NCBI GenBank assembly: GCA_014728185.1
Contig: WJMB01000311.1
Span: forward strand, 1 to 8,176
Direction: 5' to 3'
From: Candidatus Coatesiibacteriota bacterium
GTDB lineage: Bacteria > RBG-13-66-14
DNA: 8,176 bases
Shown: in pieces, positions 1 through 6,319 of the stretch
Layout: each line of letters starts with the position of its first letter
Position numbering within the stretch: the first letter of the stretch is position 1
The notes under the pieces: generated by a model
Database searches by the model: none
Told to the model about the DNA's origin: nothing
The model's input: only the letters and a program-made list of their open reading frames with translations
Program-made: the position numbers and the translations under genes

Positions 1-734
1 ATGTAGTCCCAGGTGTAGTTGGCGTGGGCGCCGTAACCCATGACGGGGATGTAGTAGTCGTAACCGTCGCGGGTGCGGTCGTTACCCATGTAGAAGAAAC
101 CGCCGAAGTTGAGGCCTTCCATGAACTGGCTGTTGGCCCAGACGGTCAGGTCCAGATCGGACAGCGGGCCCATGCCGCCGCCCATGGTGCCCAGAGCGTC
201 GAGGTTGTCGTTGTCCCAGACGCCGAGGCCAAAGTGGATGTAGTTCTCATACTTTACGTTGAGAACCATACCCTCGGCAAAGCTGGGCATCCAGTCGTCG
301 TGCATGGGACGATCGACGAAGGGCTGCTTCGAGGAGCTGTGCACGTGCAGGAAGGAGCCGGCCGGCTTGAGCAGACCGAAGTCGATCCAGAACATGTCGA
401 CGGGCATGAAGGTCAGCTTCATCTCTTCGAGATAGGGCTTGGAGACGTAGTCGACAACCTTGAACTTCCAGTAGTCGCCGATGTCGCCCTTGAAGCTGAT
501 CTTGGCGCGCTTGACCTTGAGGTTGCCCTCGGCATCGGCCTCGTTGTCAACCCACTCGCCGTCGCCGTCGCTCACTTCACCGTTGTTGAGGTCCATCTCC
601 CAGCGGAACTGGAAGTAGCCGCCGACCTTGATCTTGAAATCGACGTCCTTCTGCTCGCCTTCAAAAACCGTAACACTAGCCACAGCCATGGTGGCGAGCA
701 TCATCACGGCCAGAATGGTGAGTAGCTTCTTCAC
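1..734 (-). CDS. OprP/OprO-like phosphate-selective porin, N-terminal part
   Basis: This is a probable outer-membrane beta-barrel porin; 244 residues are visible and the rest runs off the left edge. The start is a GTG, chosen because GGAGG lies 6 nt upstream and the protein then opens with a clean signal peptide: MKKLL, a hydrophobic core, and AVA before S20. The next part fits the phosphate-selective porin O/P family (PF07396): a first strand with KVGGYFQFRWEMD (36-48), an acidic stretch (49-70), then VKRAKISFKGDIGDYWKFKV (74-93). A segment reading FGLLKPAGSFLHVHSSSKQPFVDRP (119-143) corresponds to the family's 'G.fKpPfs.e...s' region, where the porin name is usually strongest. The mature part alternates aromatic and polar residues, as barrels do. 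It lies downstream of phoU on the same strand, which suggests phosphate or polyphosphate uptake through the outer membrane. The family call comes from reading motifs, so another 16-stranded porin remains possible. Confidence 0.62.
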   Translation of the reverse strand, partial: MKKLLTILAVMMLATMAVASVTVFEGEQKDVDFKIKVGGYFQFRWEMDLNNGEVSDGDGEWVDNEADAEGNLKVKRAKISFKGDIGDYWKFKVVDYVSKPYLEEMKLTFMPVDMFWIDFGLLKPAGSFLHVHSSSKQPFVDRPMHDDWMPSFAEGMVLNVKYENYIHFGLGVWDNDNLDALGTMGGGMGPLSDLDLTVWANSQFMEGLNFGGFFYMGNDRTRDGYDYYIPVMGYGAHANYTWDY

Positions 735-740
735 TCTTTA

Positions 741-745
741 CCTCC
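741..745 (-). promoter_or_regulatory. Ribosome binding site fixing the porin GTG start
   Basis: GGAGG is followed by the 6-nt spacer TAAAGA and a GTG. No ATG at the N-terminus has a comparable site, and the GTG gives a full signal peptide, so this decides the start. Confidence 0.8.
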
Positions 746-1156
746 AGGTTTCAGGTTTGGTTTTGTCGACGCGGACCCACCAGGGAGCCCGATCGAGTTT
801 GGTGCTTGATGCACTCGTTGCAGCCTGTCGGCTAGGGACGCTGTCCCCGTTGATCAGGGCCGGAGGCCCAATCGAGGCCGGTCGGAGATGACACTGATAC
901 CGAATTATCTTGGGAACTGCCGACCGACCGAATCTCGGCCACACTTGCGACCGATGAATTACGAAAGTTTACCATAAAAGAGCGCCGATTAGGAACCTTC
1001 TTTTTGAGAAATCCCGCGTAAGTGTAACATCAAGGGCCGTAAGGCACAAGTGCTAATGGTTCACTGAGTGGGTTCTGTTTGCCGTTTACTGCTTACTGTG
1101 TTCATCATGCCGGGCGCTTTATGCCGCAAGGTTATTAAAAGCGCGGCGCGGTTCTC

Positions 1157-1183
1157 TTGGTTCGTCACCCTGAGGGCAACCAA
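1157..1183. repeat. 27-bp interrupted inverted repeat
   Basis: The outer arms TTGGTT (1157-1162) and AACCAA (1178-1183) enclose a smaller CCC-TGA-GGG hairpin (1168-1176). No T-run follows on either strand, so it does not read as an intrinsic terminator. It could be a single copy of a dispersed palindromic element, but one copy cannot show this. Confidence 0.35.
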
Positions 1184-1195
1184 AGAATGCGACTC

Positions 1196-1215
1196 GATTG
1201 ATCAGGATTGATCAG
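1196..1215. repeat. Tandem 10-mer GATTGATCAG x2
   Basis: GATTGATCAG occurs twice head to tail (1196-1205 and 1206-1215). Each copy holds a palindromic TGATCA. The 10-bp period puts both palindromes on the same face of the helix, as at cooperative regulator sites. It sits about 460 bp upstream of the porin start. Confidence 0.4.
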
Positions 1216-1572
1216 GAATGTTTGCCTAGTCGAACACGGGGTCATTGTAACAGAACAACCGCCAAGAATAAACTGTCGTTGAACTGCCTGGTATCGCAGT
1301 AGTTACTTTCGTCGGGCTGCTTTCTTTAACATCCGGCAACAGCCGGTACCAGTCAGCTTAAACGGTTTCAACGGCCAGGAGTTATCGGCGAGACCACTTG
1401 CCGCCTCGGGGAAAACCGCTTGTTCGCGCCTGTTTCCGTCGGTCAGCCTCGGTTGCGCCGCCGGAGTCGGGGCGGACCCGCGACCGGCGCTGTCTCCACC
1501 GACAAACAACTCCCCCTAGGCTTGACTCGGCATAACCCGGCGCAGCCCGCCGGCGTTTTCGACTTGTATGGT

Positions 1573-2292
1573 CTACTTGGAGGACTGCTCGTCGAGGGCG
1601 CGGATCTCCTCGGCGATCTCTTTCTTATGGTGCAGGTGCAGATGGCTCTCGACCACGAAGAGGACGCTTTCGGCGATGTTGGTGGCGTGGTCGCCGATGC
1701 GCTCCAGGTTGCGGGCGATCATCGACAGCCGCCAGTAAGTCTCCGCGGTTACGGCGTCGTCGCAGTCGGGATTGGTGCATCTGGTGGCCATTTGCTTGAG
1801 AACCAGGCTGATGGTCTGCTTGGTCAACTCGTTGAGCTCGGCGTCGTTATAGATGACCCGCTTGGCGAGCTCCTCATCGCCGGAGGTGTAGGCCTCGACG
1901 GCGTCGTCGAACTGCTTCTGGGCCAGATCGGTCAGCCTGGGGATGTTCTCCGGCACGCCGTTGAGCTGGTGCTCGGCCAGGTAGCGACAGTGTTTGCAGA
2001 TGTTCTCGGCGTGGTCGGCGATGCGCTCCAGGTCCCGGTTGTGCAGGATGATGGCCACCAGTCGGCGCAGATGCTCGCCCATGGGCTGGAAGAGGGCGAT
2101 CACCCGGACGGCCTCCTCCAGGTTCCAGGTCTCCATCTGGTTGGCGACGACCTCGTCTTCTTCGGTGACCTCTTTGATGCGCTCCAGGTTCATGTCGCCA
2201 ATGGTGCGCACGGCCTTGTCCAGCATGGCGCGCGCCAGGTCCGCCATCTCTTTGAGCTGCTTGTCCAGCGCTTCGATGCGTTTTTCGATCAT
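1573..2292 (-). CDS. phoU: Phosphate transport regulator PhoU
   Basis: PhoU is a cytoplasmic all-helical protein. In studied bacteria it links the Pst transporter to the PhoR-PhoB sensor system and keeps the Pho regulon off when phosphate is plentiful. The 239-residue length fits the family. Both three-helix repeats carry the metal-binding signature: NRDLERIADHAENI (85-98) and RNLERIGDHATNIAE (194-208). The ATG start has GGAG 5 nt upstream. It is the last gene of the pst cluster, 133 bases after pstB, and a promoter-like sequence in that gap suggests some independent expression. Two details look unusual: a C-x4-C pair (C172, C177) in the loop before the second signature, and a histidine-rich stretch near the C-terminus (H217, H219, H221, H222). 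Whether either binds metal is unknown. Confidence 0.97.
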   Translation of the reverse strand: MIEKRIEALDKQLKEMADLARAMLDKAVRTIGDMNLERIKEVTEEDEVVANQMETWNLEEAVRVIALFQPMGEHLRRLVAIILHNRDLERIADHAENICKHCRYLAEHQLNGVPENIPRLTDLAQKQFDDAVEAYTSGDEELAKRVIYNDAELNELTKQTISLVLKQMATRCTNPDCDDAVTAETYWRLSMIARNLERIGDHATNIAESVLFVVESHLHLHHKKEIAEEIRALDEQSSK

Positions 2293-2319
2293 CCCGTCTC
2301 CAAGTTCGACCCGGGTGGG

Positions 2320-2331
2320 TGAGGCGCCTCA
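2320..2331. promoter_or_regulatory. 12-bp perfect palindrome in the phoU leader
   Basis: TGAGGCGCCTCA is a perfect palindrome between the candidate phoU promoter and the phoU start. A second palindrome, ACCCGGGT, lies next to it at 2309-2316. Both would sit in the untranslated leader, so they could be an operator or an RNA hairpin. No regulator can be named. Confidence 0.35.
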
Positions 2332-2375
2332 GCCGACGTTGTTTAACGACTTAGGCTTTATTGCTACCACGTGTC

Positions 2376-2404
2376 ATTATAGCTGGTAGAGATGTTTTTT
2401 TCCA
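2376..2404 (-). promoter_or_regulatory. Candidate sigma70 promoter for phoU
   Basis: On the minus strand TGGAAA (2399-2404) is followed by 17 bases and a perfect TATAAT (2376-2381). Transcription would start near 2369 and leave a leader of roughly 75 nt before phoU. It lies in the only sizeable gap between pstC and phoU, which supports a real internal promoter. Confidence 0.55.
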
Positions 2405-2431
2405 GGTTTAACCGCCCCCGGGCGCTTAACC
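2405..2431. repeat. Imperfect inverted repeat over the pstB stop codon
   Basis: GGTT...AACC ends enclose a CGCCC/GGGCG core with mismatches and a very short loop. It covers the pstB stop codon and abuts the -35 of the phoU promoter candidate. No U-tract follows in the minus-strand transcript (it is A-rich there), so it is not an intrinsic terminator. It might slow 3' decay of the pst mRNA. Confidence 0.3.
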
Positions 2432-3235
2432 GAAGATACCGCGCAGGTAATTCTCGGTGCGCTCGTCGGAGGGTGCGGTGAAGATCTCGTCGGTGATGCC
2501 GAATTCGACGAGCTCGCCCAGCATCAGGAAGGCCGTGTACTGGGAGACGCGGGCCGCCTGCTGCAGGTTGTGGGTGACGATGACCACGGTGTAGCGCCCC
2601 TCTAGCTCCTCGATGAGCTCTTCGAGCCGCGAGGTGGAGATGGGGTCCAGGGCGCTGGCCGGCTCGTCGAGCAGGATCACGTCGGGCTTGATGGCCAGGG
2701 CGCGGGCGATGCAGAGGCGCTGCTGCTGGCCGCCGGAGAGCTCGAAGGCCGACTGGTGCAGCTTGTCCTTGACCTCGTTCCAGAGGTTGGCGTCGCGCAG
2801 GGCCTCCTCGACGCGCTGCTCGACCACCTTGTGGGCGCGCTCGCCGTGGATGCGCATACCGTAGGCCACATTCTCGAAGATGCTCTTCGGGAAGGGGTTG
2901 GGCCGCTGGAAGACCATCCCGACATCCTTGCGCAGATCGTTGATGTCGACCTCGGGGTTGAATATCTCGGTGCCCCTGAGCTTGACCGATCCGGTGATCT
3001 TGCAGTCGGGGTTGAGGTCGTGCATGCGGTTGAGGGTACGCAGCAGGGTGCTCTTGCCGCAGCCCGAGGGACCCATGATCGCCGTGACGTGTTTCTCCGG
3101 GATGTTGAAGGTGACATCCTTGAGAATGTGGGCGTCGGTGAACCAGAGGTTCAGCTTGTCGATGATGAACTTGGGCTTGAGCTGATCCGGCGGCACAGCC
3201 TTGCCGGTGCGTCGTACTGTCGGGGTTTCTACCAT
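2426..3235 (-). CDS. pstB: Phosphate ABC transporter ATPase PstB
   Basis: This is the ATP-hydrolysing subunit of the PstSCAB importer (EC 7.3.2.1), bound to the inner face of PstA and PstC. All nucleotide-binding motifs are present in the 269 residues: Walker A GPSGCGKST (55-63), Q-loop Q110 in VFQRPNPFP, signature LSGGQQQR (166-173), Walker B VILLDEP (186-192) with catalytic E191, and the H-loop histidine H222 in THN. The FQRPNPFPKSI segment and the TGSVKLRGTEIF region are typical of PstB rather than other ABC ATPases. The ATG start overlaps the end of pstA by 7 bases. GAGGAAG, 8 nt upstream and inside pstA, serves as the ribosome binding site, so translation is probably coupled. The N-terminal extension of about 20 residues before the ABC domain is ordinary for the family. 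Confidence 0.98.
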   Translation of the reverse strand: MVETPTVRRTGKAVPPDQLKPKFIIDKLNLWFTDAHILKDVTFNIPEKHVTAIMGPSGCGKSTLLRTLNRMHDLNPDCKITGSVKLRGTEIFNPEVDINDLRKDVGMVFQRPNPFPKSIFENVAYGMRIHGERAHKVVEQRVEEALRDANLWNEVKDKLHQSAFELSGGQQQRLCIARALAIKPDVILLDEPASALDPISTSRLEELIEELEGRYTVVIVTHNLQQAARVSQYTAFLMLGELVEFGITDEIFTAPSDERTENYLRGIFG

Positions 3236-4083
3236 TTTTTGATCTTCCTCGAGCGGATTCGCATCCAGATGGCCACTCCGTTGATCAGGAGCACCAGGAC
3301 CATCAGCACCAGGGCGGTGCCGTAGGCCATGGCCTCCTGCTCCTCGGGGTGAATACCTTCGGTCATCAGGGCGTAGATGTGGTAGGGCAGGGCCATGACC
3401 TGTTCCATCAGGCCCACGCGCAGCACGCGCATGTAGAAGACGGCGGCGGTGAAGAGGATCGGCGCGGTCTCACCGGCGGCGCGGCCGATGGCCAGGATCA
3501 CGCCGGTGAGGATCTGTCCCAGGGCGGCCGGCAGCACCACCTTGATCGTCGTCTGCCAGCGGGTGGCGCCCATGGCCAGCGAGGCCTCGCGGAAGCTCAT
3601 CGGAATGGTCTTCAGCGCCTCCTCGGTGGCCCGGATGATGATCGGCAGGACCAACAGCCCCAGGGTCAGGCTGCCGGCCAGCAGGCTCATGCCGAAATCG
3701 AGCAGGTTGACGAAGAGGGCCAGGCCGAACAGGCCGAAGACCACCGAGGGCACGCCGGCCAGGGAGTTGATCCCCATGCGGATCCAGCGGCGCAGTTTAC
3801 CCTCGCGGGAGTACTCGTTCAAGTAGATTGCGGCCAGCACCCCCAGGGGCAGGGCGAAGATGATCGCCCCCACGGCCAGCAGCAGGGTGCCGACCAGGGC
3901 CGGCATGATGCCGCCGGCGGTCATCCCGTCGCGGGGCATCTCGGTGAGGAAATCCCAACTGATCACTCCGGCGCCCTCGATGACGATGAAGACGATGATC
4001 AGCAGGAGCATTCCGAAGACGACGACCACGGATAGGCCGCAGAGGCCGAACATCATACTTTGCTTGAAGCTGCGTGATTTCAT
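3229..4083 (-). CDS. pstA: Phosphate ABC transporter permease PstA
   Basis: PstA is one of the two inner-membrane permease subunits that form the phosphate channel. The 284-residue protein has an N-terminal membrane helix (about 12-35), a short periplasmic stretch, and then a five-helix permease domain starting near residue 60. The cytoplasmic EAA loop that docks on PstB is clear: EEALKTIP...REASLAMGATRW (154-176), ending in VVLPAALGQILTG. The LAGVPSVVFGLFGLALFV segment (108-125) and GRAAGETAPILF (200-211) are diagnostic of PstA. It starts 19 bases after the pstC stop. There is no clean ribosome binding site: the nearest GAGG overlaps the pstC stop and is 17 nt from the ATG. Translation is therefore likely coupled to pstC. 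Confidence 0.97.
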   Translation of the reverse strand: MKSRSFKQSMMFGLCGLSVVVVFGMLLLIIVFIVIEGAGVISWDFLTEMPRDGMTAGGIMPALVGTLLLAVGAIIFALPLGVLAAIYLNEYSREGKLRRWIRMGINSLAGVPSVVFGLFGLALFVNLLDFGMSLLAGSLTLGLLVLPIIIRATEEALKTIPMSFREASLAMGATRWQTTIKVVLPAALGQILTGVILAIGRAAGETAPILFTAAVFYMRVLRVGLMEQVMALPYHIYALMTEGIHPEEQEAMAYGTALVLMVLVLLINGVAIWMRIRSRKIKKW

Positions 4084-4102
4084 AATGGCTTGAGTGGATA
4101 CC

Positions 4103-5011
4103 TCAGCGCGCCCGCAGGCTGGAACGGCGCTTGATGCGCTCGGCGAGGAGATTGAACCCCAGGGTGATCACAAGCAGGACCAGGGCCAGCATGAACAGGG
4201 CGTGGTAGTGAACGCCGCCCTGGACCGCTTCGCCCATCTCCAGGGCGATGGTGGCCGTCATCGGGCGAATGGGCTTGAGGGGATTGAGGGTGATGGCGGT
4301 TCCGCCGCCGGCGACCATCAGCACGGTCATGGTCTCGCCGACGACGCGGCCGAAGCCCAGGATGATCGAGGAGTAGATCCCGGAGCGCGCCGCGGGCAGC
4401 ACCACCCGGCTCATCGTCTCCCAGCGGTTGGCGCCAATGGCCAGCGAGGCCTCGCGGATGTCGTTGGGCACGGCGGTGATGGCGTCCTCGGCCAGGCTGG
4501 TGATGGTGGGGTAGGCCATGAAGGCCAGGATGATGGCGGCGTTGAGCCCGCACAGACCGATGGGGATGTCGAAGAGGTCCTTGAGGAACGGCCCGATGAG
4601 CACCATGCCCACGAAGCCGAACACGACGCTGGGGATGCCGGCCAACAGCTCGATGATCGGCTTGACCACGTCGCGCAGCCAGGGCGGGGCGATCTCGGCC
4701 AGGAAGATGGCCGAGCCCAGGGACATTGGTATGGCGATAATCAGAGCCATTAGCGTTACGTATACCGAGGCCCAGAGCAGGGGCAGCAGGCCGAAGCGCG
4801 GCGCCTCCTCCCATTCGCCGGTCTCCTCGTTGAACTCCTCCTGGGTCGGGTACCACTGGTCCCCGGTGAGGAACTCGCCGAAGTTGTACTCGCCGAGGAA
4901 GGGCAGGGACTGCGAGAGCAGGGTGATCAGGATCCCCGCCAAGAACACCAGGGAGAGCACGGCGAAGACGGCCAGAATGGTTTTGACGAAGCTTTCGCGA
5001 TTGCGTTTCAT
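4103..5011 (-). CDS. pstC: Phosphate ABC transporter permease PstC
   Basis: PstC pairs with PstA to form the phosphate channel. The 302-residue protein has a basic N-terminus, a first membrane helix (about 9-33), a periplasmic loop (34-72), and five more helices. The EAA loop reads EDAITAVPNDIREASLAIGANRW (175-197), followed by VVLPAARSGIYSSIILGFGR. LAGIPSVVFGFVGMVLIGPF (123-142) and GRVVGETMTVLMVAGG (221-236) are PstC hallmarks. The periplasmic loop carries an acidic insert, EEFNEETGEWEEAP (58-71), which seems longer and more acidic than the usual short linker. The acidic tail of PstS in the same operon shares this character. The ATG start has only a weak GAG-type binding site. The gene follows pstS after 130 bases that include a large hairpin, so it is probably expressed below the level of pstS. 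Confidence 0.97.
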   Translation of the reverse strand: MKRNRESFVKTILAVFAVLSLVFLAGILITLLSQSLPFLGEYNFGEFLTGDQWYPTQEEFNEETGEWEEAPRFGLLPLLWASVYVTLMALIIAIPMSLGSAIFLAEIAPPWLRDVVKPIIELLAGIPSVVFGFVGMVLIGPFLKDLFDIPIGLCGLNAAIILAFMAYPTITSLAEDAITAVPNDIREASLAIGANRWETMSRVVLPAARSGIYSSIILGFGRVVGETMTVLMVAGGGTAITLNPLKPIRPMTATIALEMGEAVQGGVHYHALFMLALVLLVITLGFNLLAERIKRRSSLRAR

Positions 5012-5050
5012 CTTCTCGCTGGGTTCGGCTCGGGGGCCGGATTGTAGAGA

Positions 5051-5103
5051 GGGGCGGTGGTCAGGTCCGTCACTAGTGGCGGTTTATCAGTGACCACCGC
5101 CCC
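5051..5103. repeat. Perfect 13-bp inverted repeat between pstS and pstC
   Basis: The arms are GGGGCGGTGGTCA (5051-5063) and TGACCACCGCCCC (5091-5103), with a 27-nt loop containing the palindrome CACTAGTG. In the pst mRNA this stem lies 38 nt after the pstS stop. It is followed only by a pyrimidine-rich TCTCTAC, not a full U-tract, so most transcripts should read through. Such hairpins after a binding-protein gene are known to stabilise its message against 3' decay or cut downstream transcription. That would give more PstS than PstC, PstA and PstB. Confidence 0.7.
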
Positions 5104-5141
5104 GGTTGCTCTATCGAGTCAAGAGCGTTGCTACTACGAGG

Positions 5142-6008
5142 TTACTGCAGAGGGATGAAGCCCTCTTCCTCGACGATCGTCTGACCCTCGGGGCCCTTGA
5201 TCCATTCGATCATGGCCACGACGTGCTCGGGGGCGTCCGCGGGCACGTAGAGGTTCAGGTCGCGGCTGATCGGGTAGGAGCCGTCGACGACGGTCTCGGC
5301 GGAAGGCATGACGCCGCCGACCTTGAGACCCTTGATGCTGTCGTCGAGGTAGCCCAGACCGACGTAGCCGATGGCGCCTTCGGCCTCGGCAACGGTGCGG
5401 CGGACGTCGCCGTTGGACTTCTGCTGCACGGCGTCGGCGACGATGGGATCCTTGTCCATGACGAGCTTGGAGAAGACGCCGAAGGTGCCGGAGGAGCTCT
5501 CGCGGGTAACGACGACGATCTCGGCGTCGGCGCCGCCGACCTCGTTCCAGTTGGTGATCTCACCCAGGAAGATCTGCTTGATCTGCTCGAGGGTCAGATC
5601 CTCGACTTCGTTGGAGGGATGGACGCAAACGGCGATGCCGTCGGCGGCGATGACGTGCTCGACGGTCTCGATGCCGTTGGCCTCGGCCTCTTCCTTCTCT
5701 TTGTCCTTCATCTTGCGGGAAGCCATGGCGATGTCGGCGTTACCGTCGATCAGAGCGGTGATGCCGTCGCCGGAGCCGGTGCCGGAAACGCTGACCTCGG
5801 CGCTCAGGTACTCCTCGGCGACAACCTGCATGATGGGGGTGACGGTGGTGGAGCCGTTGACGGCGATGGGGAGAACCTCACCGGTTTCGCCCTCGGCGGT
5901 CTCTTCACCGTTCTCGTCCGTGGTTTCCTCGCCCTCTTCGTCGCAGCCGACCAAACCGAGGGTCAGCACCAGCGCCAGAATGGCGAACAGGATGGTGTAC
6001 TTCTTCAC
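5142..6008 (-). CDS. pstS: Phosphate-binding lipoprotein PstS
   Basis: PstS captures phosphate with high affinity outside the inner membrane and delivers it to PstC and PstA. The 288-residue reading begins at a GTG with AAAGGAGG 5 nt upstream. An upstream in-frame start would add 21 residues without a ribosome site and spoil the signal peptide. The signal sequence ends in the lipobox LVGC, with lipidated C22. Next is a linker of 22 residues (23-44) with 12 acidic and no basic residues. The substrate-binding domain then shows the phosphate-ligand segments: NGSTTVTPIM (51-60), GTGSGDGI (76-83) and TRESSSGT (168-175), and it ends GFIPLQ. The length fits the short PstS family (PBP-like domain 2). 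It is the first gene of the operon; its leader contains two tetraloop hairpins. Confidence 0.96.
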   Translation of the reverse strand: MKKYTILFAILALVLTLGLVGCDEEGEETTDENGEETAEGETGEVLPIAVNGSTTVTPIMQVVAEEYLSAEVSVSGTGSGDGITALIDGNADIAMASRKMKDKEKEEAEANGIETVEHVIAADGIAVCVHPSNEVEDLTLEQIKQIFLGEITNWNEVGGADAEIVVVTRESSSGTFGVFSKLVMDKDPIVADAVQQKSNGDVRRTVAEAEGAIGYVGLGYLDDSIKGLKVGGVMPSAETVVDGSYPISRDLNLYVPADAPEHVVAMIEWIKGPEGQTIVEEEGFIPLQ

Positions 6009-6013
6009 GTAAG

Positions 6014-6021
6014 CCTCCTTT
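6014..6021 (-). promoter_or_regulatory. Ribosome binding site fixing the pstS GTG start
   Basis: AAAGGAGG, nearly the full anti-16S complement, lies 5 nt before a GTG that opens a lipoprotein signal peptide. It is the strongest ribosome site in the operon, which suits an abundant binding protein. Confidence 0.88.
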
Positions 6022-6042
6022 GAGGTTTCTGTGCCACGTTCG

Positions 6043-6071
6043 TGTGTAACGCACGTTAGCAACGCAGACAA
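6043..6071 (-). promoter_or_regulatory. Weak proximal promoter candidate for pstS
   Basis: TTGTCT (6066-6071), a 17-base spacer and TACACA (6043-6048) match the sigma70 consensus at 7 of 12 positions. The spacer and -10 overlap an inverted repeat, TAACG-CA-CGTTA (6047-6058), a possible operator. A start here would give a leader of only about 30 nt and leave out the hairpins upstream. Confidence 0.22.
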
Positions 6072-6120
6072 ACTAAGGTGTTAGCGGGGCAGAACGCGGT
6101 GTCCTCCCCCTACCTTGGTT

Positions 6121-6167
6121 CCGACGAAGTTTTTCGCCGGTGGGGCGGACGCCGTTGTCGGCGTCCG
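6121..6167 (-). promoter_or_regulatory. Two adjacent tetraloop hairpins upstream of pstS
   Basis: In transcript order the first hairpin (6167-6146) has perfect 9-bp arms CGGACGCCG/CGGCGTCCG around an ACAA loop. After 5 nt, the second (6140-6121) has 8-bp arms CCGGCGAA/TTCGTCGG with one G-U wobble around an AAAC loop. No U-tract follows on either strand. They would lie in the leader if transcription starts at the distal candidate near 6211. They could act as a leader regulator, an mRNA stabiliser or a protein-binding site. I recognise no riboswitch class. Confidence 0.55.
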
Positions 6168-6214
6168 GATTGGGTTCAGCACCCAAAAACGATTCGTGAA
6201 AGCTGATTGGGTTC
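6168..6214. repeat. Two direct copies of GATTGGGTTC upstream of pstS
   Basis: GATTGGGTTC occurs at 6168-6177 and 6205-6214, 37 bp apart (about 3.5 helical turns). They flank the region between the distal -10 candidate and the hairpins, a position that could suit a regulator. The sequence does not resemble a PhoB box. Confidence 0.35.
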
Positions 6215-6217
6215 CCG

Positions 6218-6236
6218 ATTAGACAACGGATAACAA
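6218..6236 (-). promoter_or_regulatory. Distal promoter candidate for pstS with Pho-box-like half-sites
   Basis: A -10-like TCTAAT (6218-6223, 5 of 6) lacks a matching -35, as is usual for activator-dependent promoters. Immediately upstream and overlapping are two imperfect repeats in about 10-bp register, TTGTTATCCG and TTGTCTAATCG. They resemble the CTGTCAT half-site of PhoB at only 4 to 5 of 7 positions. The start would be near 6211, giving a leader of about 200 nt. Confidence 0.3.
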
Positions 6237-6280
6237 AGGTGATGATTGCCGGTGGCGGATCTTCTCAGAGCAACAGGGAT

Positions 6281-6316
6281 AAAAGAAAGGGGAACAACCA
6301 CCGGGTGGCATTCCCC
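6281..6316 (-). terminator. Intrinsic terminator after the small gene at 6320-6502
   Basis: On the minus strand GGGGAA (6316-6311) pairs with TTCCCC (6294-6289), with an inner CCAC/GTGG stem and G-U pairs between. The stem is followed by TTTCTTTT. It starts 3 nt after the stop of the 60-codon frame and also insulates the pst operon from transcripts coming from the right. Confidence 0.85.
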
Positions 6317-6319
6317 ATT

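Larger units (their letters stand above)
735..1572. other. Gene-free stretch between phoU and the porin gene
   Basis: I see no supported gene in these 838 bases. Short open frames on both strands lack ribosome binding sites and family features. No intrinsic terminator is visible after phoU. A GC-rich hairpin at 1537-1553 (CCGGCG/CGCCGG arms, 5-nt loop) lacks a U-tract on the minus transcript, and so does a smaller one at 1333-1346. Two weak minus-strand promoter candidates for the porin exist: GATAAT at 904-909 with no good -35 box, and TACAAT at 1244-1249 with a poor TTTATT 17 nt upstream. Two short hairpins lie in the likely porin leader: 835-847 (GGGAC/GTCCC) and about 858-870 (GGGCC/GGCCC). 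Confidence 0.6.

Noticed and set aside
24..725. A long plus-strand frame over the porin
   Set aside because: Antisense shadow: it is rich in valine, glycine and histidine, while the minus strand has a signal peptide, ribosome site and porin-like strands.
1043..1056. The 14-mer GGCACAAGTGCTAA, present again in reverse orientation at 7470-7483
   Set aside because: One 14-base match between two sites in 8 kb is within chance, and the flanks do not align.
1303..1509. A 68-codon minus-strand open frame after phoU
   Set aside because: No ribosome site, low-complexity composition and no recognisable family; GC-rich DNA gives such frames freely.
1537..1553. GC-rich hairpin after phoU as the operon terminator
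   Set aside because: The minus transcript continues GTTATGCC with no U-tract; the only T-run is on the plus strand, where no gene ends.
1420..2322. A 300-codon plus-strand frame over phoU
   Set aside because: It is the antisense shadow of phoU; the minus strand carries both PhoU signatures.
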